From assembly GCA_964036195.1 (NCBI GenBank), contig OZ038453.1, positions 21,166,352 through 21,230,351 on the forward strand: a stretch of DNA of 64,000 nucleotides, read 5' to 3'. The position numbers and the translations under genes were made by a program. Positions within the stretch are counted from its first letter, which is position 1. The number at the start of each line of letters is the position of its first letter. The stretch is from Sphaerolaimus hirsutus. Its lineage: Eukaryota; Nematoda; Chromadorea; Monhysterida; Sphaerolaimidae. The notes beneath the pieces are model-generated. The model was not told where the DNA came from. It made no database searches and worked only from the letters and a program-made list of their open reading frames with translations. Positions 48,077-59,810 of the stretch are shown in pieces.

Positions 48077-51000
48077 ATGACGTCATTCAAACCGAAAATC
48101 CCCGCTTCTGAAGTTCTAAAAACCAAAGGCAGCAGTGGCACCGGGCCAAGTGTGAGACAGTCCAAGGAGGAATACAGGTGAATTTTTTAAATATTTTTTT
48201 TGTGAAATGTGTTGGATGTTCGTTGGTGTCAATTCATATTTGTTGGCAGATCAAAGGTGACATTGCACATCTGCATCTAGACAAGGAGTTTCCTTGTTTC
48301 CTCGAAATACCTCCAGCGGGTATATTATTTCGCCAATAATAAGGGAGGTTATTCGAGTGGGGGGGGGGGGTATTATTTCGCCAGCAAATTTTGAGGGGAT
48401 ATATTTTGACATATACAGAAACTAGTATATGTATAGCTGCAGGGCAAATTGGCGGCTATACATGTACATTATTCCAGCTGGGGGTATTTCGAGGGGGGTT
48501 TGTTTCCCTAGCTCACTCAGACCTGGTGGTATTTCCAGGCTGGGTCAATTCAAGGGACTGTTATTCGAGGAAATACGGTAACAATGGTATATGCATCTGA
48601 ACATCGTTCGGTGACCCATCAACTATTTAGAATCTGAATAGAAAACAGTGGCAGTGAAAACCCCATCAAACAGCAAAAAGTGACGCAAAATTTCACATCA
48701 CCACCAAAAAATCCAACCCCCAAAAAACCCCCCAGAAAAGAGAAAGAACTAGAAGAAGCGCGAAAGGCGGCCACGGCGCCCGCTATCAAAGATGTAGAAA
48801 CGGGGCGGGACATAAATCCGCACATCCCGCAATTTATCACCGACGCTCCATGGTATACCGGGCCGAAGGGACCTACCTTAAATCACCAAAAACCCCATCC
48901 TGAAAGGCAAGCTAATTTGGCACAGATTACGGATTGGTATAAGAGGGGTGTTAGTGATAAGGTTTGTGGGGGGTTTTGGGGATTTTTTTTTGTGGGGGGG
49001 GGCGTTGGAGGGTTTCTTTTGCTAGGTCCCATCTATTCTGACAGACAGCGGCCAAATGGAAAAAATTTCAAACACTTATTAACTTAACCACTTATTGGCT
49101 CCACACACGGTAGTTGACATCGACACCAAATGTCAACTCAACTGGTTCTGTACCCAATTCGAAGCTTGTGTTTGAACGTCGTTCGTCGGCTCGTCAGCAA
49201 GCTTTGAATCGGGATCGGCACCAGTTGACATTTGGTGTCGATGTCAACTAGCGTGTGTGGGCCCATTTAAATTGACTGTCGGTCAACTAGTCCACCCCAC
49301 TGACATTTGATACTCCCGATCAGAATTTTAACCCTGAAAACTGGGCCTACACACACTAGTTGACATCAAAATGAGTGTCAACTAAAGTTTTGTTAATTAT
49401 GTGATTTCAACTTACCTATATTATCGACCATAGTTAATTTTTAATCGCGGCACTTGGCTCTGTTAAGTGTGACGCTTTGGAAAAAAATTGTGTTTTTAGT
49501 TGACATTCAGCTGACACCAATTTGCAATGTCAACTTGTGTGCGTGGGCTCAATTCCCAATACAAATAATCATATGCTCAGTCACATTTGTATTTTTACAC
49601 AAATTGCAGGGGGGAAGTCAACTTTTTATTCAATTACCATCCCCCCCCCCAAATCACCAGGTAGCCACCAAATATCGCAAAGGCGCGTGTGAAAACTGCG
49701 GTGCCCTAACCCACAAAAAGAAGGATTGTTTGGAAAGGCCGCGAAAAATTGGGGCCAGATGGACCGGGGACGATATTGCACCGGACGAATATATACAACC
49801 CGATTTGCAGTATGGATATGATGCGAAAAGGGACAGGTTTGTCGCTGCGCTGTTTAATGTGTTTTCTTGAATAAATCCCCCCCCCCTTGAATTAACCCCC
49901 CTCGAAGTACCCCCGTCTTGAAATGTACATCATGTATTAACTGCTGCTAATTTCCCAGCTACACATAGACTAGTTTGTATAGATAAAAATATTCATATAC
50001 AAATATGTCCGAATATATCGTGTTTAGTCATATTTATGACCAGTTTTGGGTGTGTAAAAGCCCGTTCCTCCACAATCCTCCACGAAAATGTCTGAGGAAA
50101 TAATATCCTCCCCTCGAATAACCCCCCCCCACCTCGAGTTAACCCCCTCAAAATTTGCTTGCTAAATAGTAAACCCCCTGGGGGTATTTCGAGTAAACAC
50201 GGTATCTCATTTTTAAATATTTTTATTGCTTTTTTCATTTCTCGATATTCAATTCCGGCACACAAATTTCATTCACTTATTCACGAAAATTTGGCAACGT
50301 TCCAGGTGGAACGGCTACGATTCGTCTACGCACAAGGAAGTGATTGAAGAATATGAGAAAATGGAAGCGGCAAGGAAAGTTATGATCGCGCAGAAAGTTG
50401 CTGAAATGGATAGAGAAACTAGTGAGGATAGCAAAGGTGCGATTATGTTTTAGATACTCTTTCATTTTTTCTTTTTTTACAGAGACAAATTTGATCCATT
50501 TAGTGGTTAGCGTGTGTAGTTGCAGGATATTTGATACACTCACGATACATAGTATTTATTTTCTATGATTTATGTATTTAGCAAACGTGCTGCGCTTTAC
50601 ATGTCATAAATACGTATTAGGTATGTAAATATTCACATGAGATAGCAATCATAAATGATACGATATAACAAAAAGTATATGATATCATTTACTTTAAATA
50701 CCATAAATATATATATAAAGATAAATGCAATAAGCGCAATAAATATTGCAATTTTACTATTATAATTTTGCACAAATTCCGCAGTTTCTCAGAAACCCAA
50801 CTAATTACACCCCCCGCCCCAAAAAAAATATTCACTAATTTCAGCTGGTCCAAGTACATTGGTGGAAGGTCCCGCAGAAACTGCCCCAGTGGAAAAAGTG
50901 ACCCCCGGAGTTGATGAAGATAAGTATGCCGAATTTGCTGACATGCCTGGTTTGTTGGGGGTTTTGAAACCCCTGATTTTCAGGGGGGGGGTTGTCCAGA

Positions 51001-54000
51001 GAGTTTTTGTAGTTTTCTGTTGAACAGTTTTTTTGCGATTGTGCCATTTGATGTGTTGGTGAAGGATTTTTTGTGCTACTCACTATAGTACGCAAATCGA
51101 GTAAACGCTGTACAAAGGATTCTACCGTATTCTGTTGAATAAGTCACGTGAAAAATTATGCGCAGAGACGAGAGAAAGCACAATTTCTTTGTAAAATGGT
51201 AGATTTCATTGTAAAACCCGTGTTCAGTGGACCATGCCATCAATCAACCAACCACAATTGTAATATTTGAACAAAAATATATTCAACCACGAAACTTTCA
51301 CACAGGCGTAAAACTGGACACCGATTCCCGAACGCTCATTACAATTCGAAATCTGCGCATCCGTGAAGACACCGCAAAATATTTGCTAAATTTGGATCCT
51401 AACTCCGCCTACTATGATCCGAAATCACGTTCGATGCGTGAAAATCCATATTTGGGCACTGGAAAAGTCGACAAGGAAAAGATTTATGATGGGGATAATT
51501 TTGTCCGCTATACGGGGGAGGCTGTGGTAGGTTTTGTGAGGGTAATTTTGGGTAGAAAACGTGGGTCAAATATTTTTGAATAACCTATCAGTCCACACTT
51601 TGGCATACTCAAACGTGAAACGTTCAAACGTGAACCCGGTTTCTATTTTTAATATCAAAATGTCAGACCCAAATAGGGTACAAACGGGATTGACTTTTCG
51701 CGATCGGGATTGGATTTCGTATTTTCGCGATCGGGATTCGGATTTTGAATTTTCGCGATCGTGATCGGGTTTGTGTTTTCGGGTTTTCGGAATCGGAATT
51801 TTGGCAAAGGTTCTGGTATTGAGAGTTTTTCTTAAAAAATTATCCGAAAAAGGTCTAAAAACACTTGAACGACAGAGAATTTCGAATTTTCGTGATCGGG
51901 ATTGGGTTCATGGAATCGGGATAGCAAGTTGAAAATTTTGGGTATCGGGGATCGCAAGTTAAAAATTTTGGGGATCGGTACCAGTATTGGGATTTTCAGA
52001 TTTCGGGTCTGGATCAGGACTGCTGAATCACGGAAAATTCGGAATCGGAATCCTGTTTGAACCCTGCATCAAATCAATCCCATTATCCACCCCCAAGATT
52101 CAGAACACCCTAAATATTAAATTTTTTCAATTTTTCACAAAAAACACCCTTCCAGGACGTCAGCAAAGCGCAATTATTCGCGTGGGAAGCGAAACGCAAA
52201 GGGGTCGATGTACACGCAGTTGCCGAACCGACCAAATTGCAAACTTTGAAAAGGGAATATGGCACGAAAAAAGTCGGGTTTGAAGATGAGAAAAAGAGGG
52301 CGGTATTGGAGAAGTATGGAGGGGAAGAATATTTTAATGTGAGTGCCGCTTTTTGTTACCTTTGGTCCACATGCGCTAGTTGACATCAAAATTCGTGTCA
52401 ACTGAATGTCAACTAGGAAACAAAAAAATTATGGCATCACAATTAACAGAAATGACGAAATTAGGTGGCACGATATAAAATTGATACGGTATAAAACTCT
52501 ATCACAATTAATTTACCAAAAACAATAATTTACCTAAATTGAGTTGACACGAATTTTGATGGCAGCTAGTTTATGCGGGCCCTTTGTTACGCGATATGTC
52601 AATATTTTAACATTTCTTCAACTTTTCAGAATCCAGCCAAGGACTTGCAGCTTGCACAAACGGAAACTTATGTCGAATACAGTAGGCGGGGCGAAGTTAT
52701 CAAAGGTGTCGAAAAACCGATAGTTATGTCCCGATATCCGGAGGATGTTTATAATAACAACCACACTTCCGTGTGGGGTGAGTGACCTGTTATTTTTGTT
52801 TTACATTGAATTCATCTGTATATACACTGTTTTGTCACATTTATTAACAGTTTGCATATATGTAAAGGTCTATTCTTTACAATGAAACGTCACGAAAATT
52901 TGTGACAAAATAATAACCCCCGACCATTCCAATAAGCCCCCCTTCGAATTACCCTCCTCAAAATTTGCTGGCAAAATAGTAAAAACCCCGCTGGGGGTAT
53001 TTCGAGCCAATACGGTAGATCGAAAAAACGTCCCGGCATGATAAAAGTCCGCATCTAGCTCGAAATATTCACATTTGATTTATAGTTTCCTTCCAAAAAC
53101 AATAAAAACAACTCATTTCCAGGCAGCTACTGGACTGCCGGGGAATGGGGCTACAATTGCTGCAAATCAACTGTCAAAAACAGTTATTGTCTAGGCTCCG
53201 CCCACAATGAGAACAATTCTGAGGCTGCGAGTAGTGCGGGTCCATTGGCTCCCGTTCCTGAAAGTGTGGAAAAATCTAATGAGATTGGTGATAAGAATGA
53301 TAAGGATGATAGTGTGGAGAAAAGTGTGGATGGTGATAAGAAGAAAAAGGAAAAGAAAGGTTTGTTGTCCTGGGCCCAATTCCAATTGCTAGTTGTCCGG
53401 AGAGTGATGGCAAATTTTTCAACATATTTATCCTGGTAAAGTGTTGTGTAAAAATAAAGCGTTCATTTTGATGTAAAGTTTGTACTGTCCATTTTGAAAG
53501 TGCACATTTTAAAGATCCAAATTCGAAAATGTTTAAATTCAATTGGTAGATAGAAATTATAGTGATAGCACGGCTGGCACGGGCCAGGCCTCCTACGCAC
53601 AAATGCCTGGTACGCACAAACGCCCGGTACGCACAAAATTGTGCCAGCCACGCACATCTGCCCGGTACTTACATGGCTGATGATCTTTGCGTACCGGACA
53701 GATGGTCACTAATGTTATTGCACAGCTTTTTTCACTTCACTGATATCTGAAAATCACTTGAAAATGTGTCAAGTGAAAAAAACGGTCAAAAATGGCCATT
53801 ATCCACCATTTTTTCACTTGACACTTTTTCAAGTGATGTTCAAATATATGTGAAGTGACAAAAAGTTGACTAATGTCATTACACAACTTTTTTTCACTTC
53901 ACTCACAAGTGTGAAGTGAAAAACACGCTCAAAATGTAATGTAATGTTATTTCGTATCGGGCAGATGTGCGTGGCGGGCATAATTTTGTGCGTACCGGGC

Positions 54001-55535
54001 GTTTGTGCGTACCAGGCATTTGTGCGTACAAGTGCACCGCCGCTGGCACGGCTGGCTTGAAATGAGTTGATAGAATGCTCGGAAATTTTGACAAAATAAT
54101 TCCTTTTTTCCCTCGAATAATTCCCCACTCGAAAAGTTCCCCCTCGAATAGAACCTTCTCTAAATGTCTAACGAAAAAATAGTTCCCCAGGGCAATTATT
54201 CGAGCAAATACGGTAATTGTAAAAATATATATAGTTAATGCTGAATTTTCCGCGCAGCGAAACGTCGCTCATCAAACGCCGAACGCGAGTCCAATTCGTC
54301 ATCATCATCATCGTCCAGTGGAAGTTCGTCCGATTCCGATTCGTCACAGGACAATTCGGATTTGGAACGGGAAAAGGCGAAATTTCGGGAAGATGTTGAG
54401 AGAAATGCCAAGAAAAGGGAGGCGAGGAAATTGAAACGGTTGAGAAGGAAAGAGCGATTGTTGAATAAGAAAAAGAAAAAGGCGGCCAAAAATGTGGATG
54501 ATGGCAAAAAGAAACGCGAGAAAGGTATTTTTATTTTTACGCCTTGCCCGCGTGGTTCACTTTGGAAGCTTGCCAATGATATTGAACGCGCGCGATTTTC
54601 ATGAAAAGTTACAAAATCTCAGTGCTGTTATAGATTTATACGTGAACATAATCACAACAATTAACTTTTCACAAAAATCGCTTGCTTTTATTATCATGGC
54701 ACACTTCCAACATGAGACATAAATCAGTGCGAGTGCAGAGTATCGACTCCGCCTAGTATAGGCAGTTTGTGTTAATATGATACATTTTCAATATAAAATA
54801 ATATTTCAATTTTTCACCTAATTTTTTTCAATACACTTAAATACACTTTCATTATAAAAAATATTAATCATAATTCACAAACAATTTTAGATTCATCTAG
54901 CGAAAGTGACAAGGACGAAGTGCGAAAGGCCATTAAATTGCTGCGCAAAAAGGAAAAAGACGCTGAAGCTATGATTGCTCTTGGTCCGTATTTGGGCTTT
55001 TTATTTACCGTATTTCCTCTAAATACCCCCATGGGTTTTTATTTTTTGTGAGTGCAAATTTTAAGGGGGTAATTTTTTAAAGGTCTCAGTACTTTTTTAA
55101 CGTATGCAGATGTGGAAAAATGCAACAGTGTGTAGATGGTATAAGCCCTGTCCTAACGTAACTCATTCATTGTTTTCAACGTGTGTTCTGCATTACACAG
55201 ATCACAAACTGCTGTTTTATGCTTACATTCTCTTTACACACATTTCGGGGGGATGGGGTTATTTCTCCATATGCTCGCTCATACCTGGTTGTATTTATAC
55301 CCTATCAATTAACCCATCCCCATTCACCAACCTCCACCCCCACTTCGTCACATCCCCATTCGTCCCAATCCATCTCGTCACGTTCACATTCGCAGGCGAC
55401 CGCAAGCGCGGCTACAACGTGACCTACGAAGAACGGGAGCCCACCGCAGCCGAAATGGAAGCGTATAAATTGACTAGGATAGATCCTAATGACCCAATGG
55501 CACATTATGTGGCTGAGAAAAGGAAAAAAGTGTAG
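48077..55535 (+). CDS. SLU7: Pre-mRNA splicing factor SLU7
   Basis: Second-step spliceosome factor that helps choose the 3' splice site; nuclear. Twelve exons, all phase-consistent: 48077-48177, 48736-48961, 49661-49836, 50306-50436, 50845-50949, 51306-51526, 52156-52338, 52630-52777, 53123-53359, 54258-54524, 54891-54983, 55396-55535; 675 residues against 586 in human. Family blocks in order: [17 protein letters not shown], the CCHC zinc knuckle [14 protein letters not shown] (Cys119, Cys122, His127, Cys132), [59 protein letters not shown] and the C-terminal [15 protein letters not shown]. The extra length is a Ser- and Lys-rich insertion in the exons at 53123-54983. Every intron of appreciable size carries MITE sequence. 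Confidence 0.97.
49091..49266. mobile_element. Hairpin MITE, GTTGACATCGACACC subfamily
   Basis: CACACACGGTAGTTGACATCG to the complementary TCGATGTCAACTAGCGTGTG. The central loop has GTTCGTCGGCTCGTCAGCAA. In SLU7 intron 2; a long-form relative follows at 49344-49551. Confidence 0.85.
49344..49551. mobile_element. CACACACTAGTTGAC-family MITE (long form)
   Basis: CACACACTAGTTGACATCAA to AATGTCAACTTGTGTGCG, internal ATTATGTGATTTCAACTT and TCTGTTAAGTGTGACGC. Confidence 0.75.
51674..52066. mobile_element. ATCCCG-family hAT MITE, older copy
   Basis: TAGGGTACAAACGGGATTGA to CCTGTTTGAACCCTG. Arrays eroded to CGCGATCGGGAT-like units. No matching TSD. In SLU7 intron 6. Confidence 0.75.
52363..52584. 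mobile_element. TAGTTGAC-family MITE (long form)
   Basis: GCGCTAGTTGACATCAAAAT to TTTTGATGGCAGCTAGTTTA, in SLU7 intron 7. Confidence 0.7.
53570..54058. mobile_element. CGCACAAATGCCC inverted-repeat element
   Basis: Left CCTACGCACAAATGCCTGGT, right ACCAGGCATTTGTGCGTAC, flanked on both sides by GCACGGCTGGC. The core contains several TTTTTCACTTCACT/AGTGAAGTG repeats. In SLU7 intron 9. Confidence 0.8.
54532..54775. repeat. TTGGAAGC-TTGCCA repeat, copy 1 of 3
   Basis: Shares ordered blocks with 60293-60545 and 63410-63625: a GGAAGCGTGCCAA-like box, AATCGCATGCT-like core, GGCACGCTTCCAAC-like box, then GAGACATAAAT and a GAGTATC motif. In SLU7 intron 10. Confidence 0.65.
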
Positions 55536-55906
55536 TGATGTTTTGGGGAATGGATTTTTGGGATGGTTGAACGTATTTAGACTTGGCCCACGTCCAATTT
55601 TGTATTGGATACGGTTGGGTACATTTGGATAGTGTAAGAATGAGAGTAAAAGACGCAATATTTCCGCCCGCGTCACCCATAATGGCTGCAGAATGGTATT
55701 ATGCGACCGGAAATGGTCGCTAATGGCGGCCCACACACTAGTTGACACTAGTAGGATTTATGTGTACAATCGCGTGTATCCACATGGCTGTTTTGGCCGG
55801 CTGCCAAGTCTAAATGCGTTCAATCGCCGTATTTTTGTGGTGTTGTGTGATTGGTTGCCCGTTTTGTGTAATTTTATTTTTGAATTATATTTGTGGATAT
55901 AGGGTC

Positions 55907-56107
55907 CACACACACTAGTTGACATCATAATTCGTGTAAACTAAATTTTTGTTTTTTATGTGATTTCAACTTTCCTATGTGATAGGGCATAGTAAATTTT
56001 ATCTCGTGGCACAATTTTCATTCTTTCTGTTAAGTGTGATGCTTTTAAAAGTTTTTAGTTGACATTCAGTTGACACGAGTTTGCAATGTCAACTAATGTG
56101 TGTGGCC
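55907..56107. mobile_element. CACACACTAGTTGAC-family MITE (long form)
   Basis: CACACACTAGTTGACATCAT to CAATGTCAACTAATGTGTGT; sits between the SLU7 stop and the PLPP6 start. Confidence 0.78.
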
Positions 56108-56275
56108 CCATGGTGGCTTGATTAAATAAATGAATGAATTACTGACGTCAAATAGATGAATTGACACTTGAAATTTATAACATCTTGAAAAACTAAAGCG
56201 CGGCTCAACGTACGTGTCTTTCATGCATTTTTTATCATTCAACATTTGTTCCACACTTAAGTCCTCGTACGCAGC

Positions 56276-59200
56276 ATGGATCTGGACAATTTAGACTATA
56301 CAATTGCAAATTATTTTTCATTATTTTTGACCTCTCCAAAATTCGCAATACTCCGCCAGTGTCTCCTCATAATCGAGTATAGTTTCCACGGCATTCCTTG
56401 GCTGTTAACTACGGGTGGCGGCTTATTTTATTGTCTGAAGACAGATTTTGTCGAAACTTGGAAGGTTGCCAAGTTTTCTGGGAGATGTGATGAAGCAGTG
56501 GTCGACGTTTTTATGCACTTTTTTCTTGGTTAGTTCGCCGTTTGTGTGTGTGTGCATTTTGGTTTACGTAATGTGCCTACACACACACACTAGTTTTCAC
56601 CGTGACTTTGTGGGAAAACTGAATTTTTTTCAAATGCAGATTAATCAACACGGTTGATTGATTTTATTTAATTTTAATGTGAATTTAAATTAATGAACGT
56701 TTAAATTTGAAAACTAAAACAGATAGCTTACAATCAGAGTAGGCTGGATGTTGCCATGTGGCCATTTCAGTTTTCACAGAAGTCACGGTGAAAACTAGTG
56801 TGTGTAGGGCCATTAGTGCAATACCGTATATCCTCGAATAAGGCCCCGAGGGAGTTATTTTTTCGTCATAATTTTTGAGGGGGAGTTATTCAAGGGAGGG
56901 GGTTATTTTTTCCTCAGAAAACTTGGACCTAATCCATTAAGTGAATGAATTCTGCCAACTCGCGTAATCCAGATACCGTATTACCTCGAAATACCCCCAT
57001 GGGGGTTTATTATTTCGCCAGCAAAATTTGAGGGGGGGTTAATTCGAGGGGGGGGGTTTATTCGAGGGGGGGGGGGGGGTTTATTATTTCGTCAGAAATT
57101 TTCGTAAGGATCGTAGTAAATAGTAGGCATTTGCGTACCCAAAATAGGTAATAAATGTGTCCAAACAGGATATATTTGGACATAAAAACGTAGACAGCTA
57201 CACAAAGTACTCTATGTGTAGCTGCAATGCAAATTAACAGTAATATACATCATGTACATTGCGTACATGACGTATTTATTATGTACATGACGTACATCAT
57301 TCCGAAGGGGGGGGTATTTCGAGGGGGGGGGGTTATTATTTCCCCAGCCCATTTTGAGGGGGGGTTAATTCGAGGGGGGGGTTAATTCAAGGGGGGGGAT
57401 AATTCGAGGTAATACGGTATGTAACAGTTCAACAACTATAAAACGGTGTGTATACACCAGAGTTGTTAGAATTACTGAACTTTTTTCAAAAGTATATGTA
57501 AACGTAAGTATTTTTTTTTTACTCACCACAAAGTATCAAAAACGTAAAATACTTTTTTTTACTCATATGTACGCGTAAATTTGGGTACTTTTCTTGCGAG
57601 TGTAGAAACGACCACTTTTCGTCATTCCTGACGCTACACCTTTCGTGAGGCGTCGATATTATTTCAAGTGGGTGTAAAGTGAGCACTTTTTCATGCGTGT
57701 ACCGCACAACATATGTTTTTGTTTAAGAAAATGATAGAAAACATAGTTTTCAGGGTCTCTTTATTGTAGGAGATAAAAATAGCAAGAATAGCGGCAACAA
57801 AAATATAACCTAACTCATCCAAATCTGGTAAATCACTAGAAACACTTCTTATAATTGAAGCGAATGAAAAGCTCCTTCTCTAATGTTTCGGGAGCGAGGT
57901 GCAACCTTTTCCCAACACAAACCAGTGCCCAGCTTCATCCAGCCCAGTTCATCCCCAGCTGGGATTTCAGCGGTGCCGGATGAATCATCCATTCCATCGT
58001 CGCTCTCGCGACTCGTTTCCACTTCGATTGTCTCCGCAGCCATGTCGATTTGGTTGCGTTTTTTTATTTTTAAAGCGCGCTACCCCCGCGTATCTTTTAT
58101 ATTCAACGGAACCACGTCTGTAAATACATAGCACTGTAGTCACTTTATAAATATCCCCCACATTGAATTTTCTGAAATACATTTTATGTACGCGTATGCT
58201 TTGAAAATGTACGCGTACAAGTGCGTAAGGTATTTTTTTAAAAAGTATATGTAAACGTATTTACCGCGTACGCGCGTACGCGTATTTTTCGAGTAGACGT
58301 ACGTACCTTTTAACAACTCTGGTATACACTGCGTACACGTTATGTATCTGCTGTCGCTGGCATACGTTAACTTTCTTTCGTATTTTCATCGATCATTTTT
58401 GTAAATTTTGTAGCATAATTTTCACCCAGATGGGGGAGTTATTCGAGGGGGGGTATTTTTCGTTAGAGTTTTTGAGGGGTTAGTTGTTGAAGGGGGAGTA
58501 GTTATTCGATGGGGGTCTTATTCGAGGATGTACGGTATACTGTGTAACTCTTGGTTGCATCTGCAATAAAAGGTTGCGAGAATTTTTTATACATTTTTCC
58601 GTCTACAGTACGTTTGATTACACTTCATATGAACTAATTTACCATGTGGCTATATTCATAAAAGAGCGTCGGCCTATCGTTATTTTTACTTTCGGCCGTC
58701 GTAATTTCTCATGGCAAAAAGGGCACTAAATGACCTAAAATTTCACAAACAAAAAAATCACTCGCAAAAAAATATATCTAAAAACCACCCTTCATTCAGC
58801 GCTGATTCTAGACGGCCTCACAATAGGGCTAATCAAGCTAATATTCCGGCGCGCCAGACCCCCACAACACCAAACAGTTGGCACGATGCCAGCTGGGGCC
58901 CCCATAGCTGACAGGTACTCGTTCCCATCTGGTCACGCTAGCCGGGCTGCCATGTTGGCTGTGATGGTGTTTGTTTGAGGGGGGTGGTTATCGAGTATAG
59001 CGGAATTTGAGGGGGGGTGTTGGCGTCCCATATGACCCTTGAACCAATAAAAAATGTTACTTTTCCATTTTCCGTCAATTGAAAAAATACCTTTCCGTTT
59101 TCCGTGAAAAACATCTTTGACGCCCTATCCCAGACCCTGTAAAGTGTAAAGTGTGGAACCATTTTCAAATATCAAATTAAATGCCATTCAAACTTGGCAA

Positions 59201-59810
59201 ATGTCATGCAAAATGTCAATGTTTAGTGATACAATTTTTTATATATATATTTAGTTGACATTTTTCATAACATCTGACACTTCACTTTATACTTTACAGG
59301 GTGCGGGGATGTACCCTGGGGCTAGTCCCGCAAATTGACAAGTGCTTTACCCTTGACTGTTGACTTGACTTTTGACTTTGCTCTTGACGTTTACCTTGAT
59401 ATTTACTTGACTATGTCACTTGCGGAAGCGGCAAGTGACAGAGTCAACATTCAAGTGAAAAGTCAAAAGTAAACCACTTGTCAACTTACGGGACTGCCCC
59501 CAGGTCACATTTTCAAGTTGTCAATACAATAACGTTCAGTCACCCGATAACCAAATAACACAGATCATTATGGACCACCGACGTTACATCTACACAGCTG
59601 TATTTCAGTGAAAGTCTACGTTTTTTTTCTTATTTATCAGCTATTTGCGTGGCATTTTCAAGATTTGCACTTTGCAGACACTTTTTCAGCGACGTTTTAG
59701 CTGGCATCGGTTTTGGCGTAATTTTTGCATTAATTGTTGTCAATTTTAGAATGCCACTTTGTGCGTGGCATTTTGGTATTTGGGTCGTTTTTGGTTGGCT
59801 GTGGAAGTAA
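56276..59810 (+). CDS. PLPP6: PLPP6-like PAP2 phosphatase (polyisoprenoid diphosphate type)
   Basis: Membrane phosphatase of the PAP2/chlorinase fold; vertebrate PLPP6 dephosphorylates presqualene and other isoprenoid diphosphates at the ER. Exons: 56276-56528 (ATG, phase 1), 58800 to about 58960/58966, and 59641-59810 (stop at 59808). The first exon has SFHGIPWLL, matching the PLPP6 GHGIPWLLG segment, and the exon 1-2 join recreates VFMHFFLALILDG. All three PAP2 catalytic motifs are present: K97-x6-RP (KLIFRRARP), SFPSGHAS (His130) and SR-x5-H-x3-D (SRFALCRHFFSD). About 12-20 residues of a membrane helix between the second and third motifs are missing. Phases (0 then 1) require one more small exon between 58970 and 59640, not found. 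Either it is cryptic or the gene is damaged by the two MITEs there. Confidence 0.85.
56573..56815. mobile_element. Hairpin MITE with CTAGTTTTCACCGTGAC ends
   Basis: CACACTAGTTTTCACCGTGA to TCACGGTGAAAACTAGTGTG; the interior is strongly similar to the nested copy at 34920-35165. It begins 45 bp after PLPP6 exon 1. Confidence 0.82.
56822..57420. mobile_element. Nested TACCGTAT-family MITEs
   Basis: Starts ATACCGTATATCCTCGAATA. A second element begins near 56973 (TACCGTATTACCTCGAAAT) and ends near 57418 (CGAGGTAATACGGTA), with runs of ten or more G. Confidence 0.75.
57458..58321. mobile_element. hAT-type element, CAGAGTTGTT ends, with small minus-strand ORF
   Basis: CAGAGTTGTTAGAATTACTG to TTAACAACTCTG with exact TSD GTATACAC (57450-57457, 58322-58329). 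The ends are rich in TACGCGTA-like motifs. On the minus strand 57849-58043 encodes 64 residues starting MAAETIEVETSRESD. In PLPP6 intron 1. Confidence 0.88.
59130..59507. mobile_element. Two adjacent foldback MITEs in PLPP6
   Basis: 59130-59335 is a CCTGTAAAGTG family copy. 59335-59507 is an inverted repeat of GTCCCGCAAATTGACAAGTG with internal TTGACTTTTGACTT units. They lie where the missing PLPP6 exon is expected. Confidence 0.75.

Noticed and set aside
53245-53439. Read-through C terminus of SLU7 (GLLSWAQFQ...)
   Set aside because: A phase-1 donor at 53360 joins to 54258 and restores the conserved C-terminal SLU7 block, so the read-through is intron.
58711-58911. 66-residue frame starting MAKRALND
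   Set aside because: Overlaps PLPP6 exon 2, whose other frame carries K-x6-RP and PSGH motifs.
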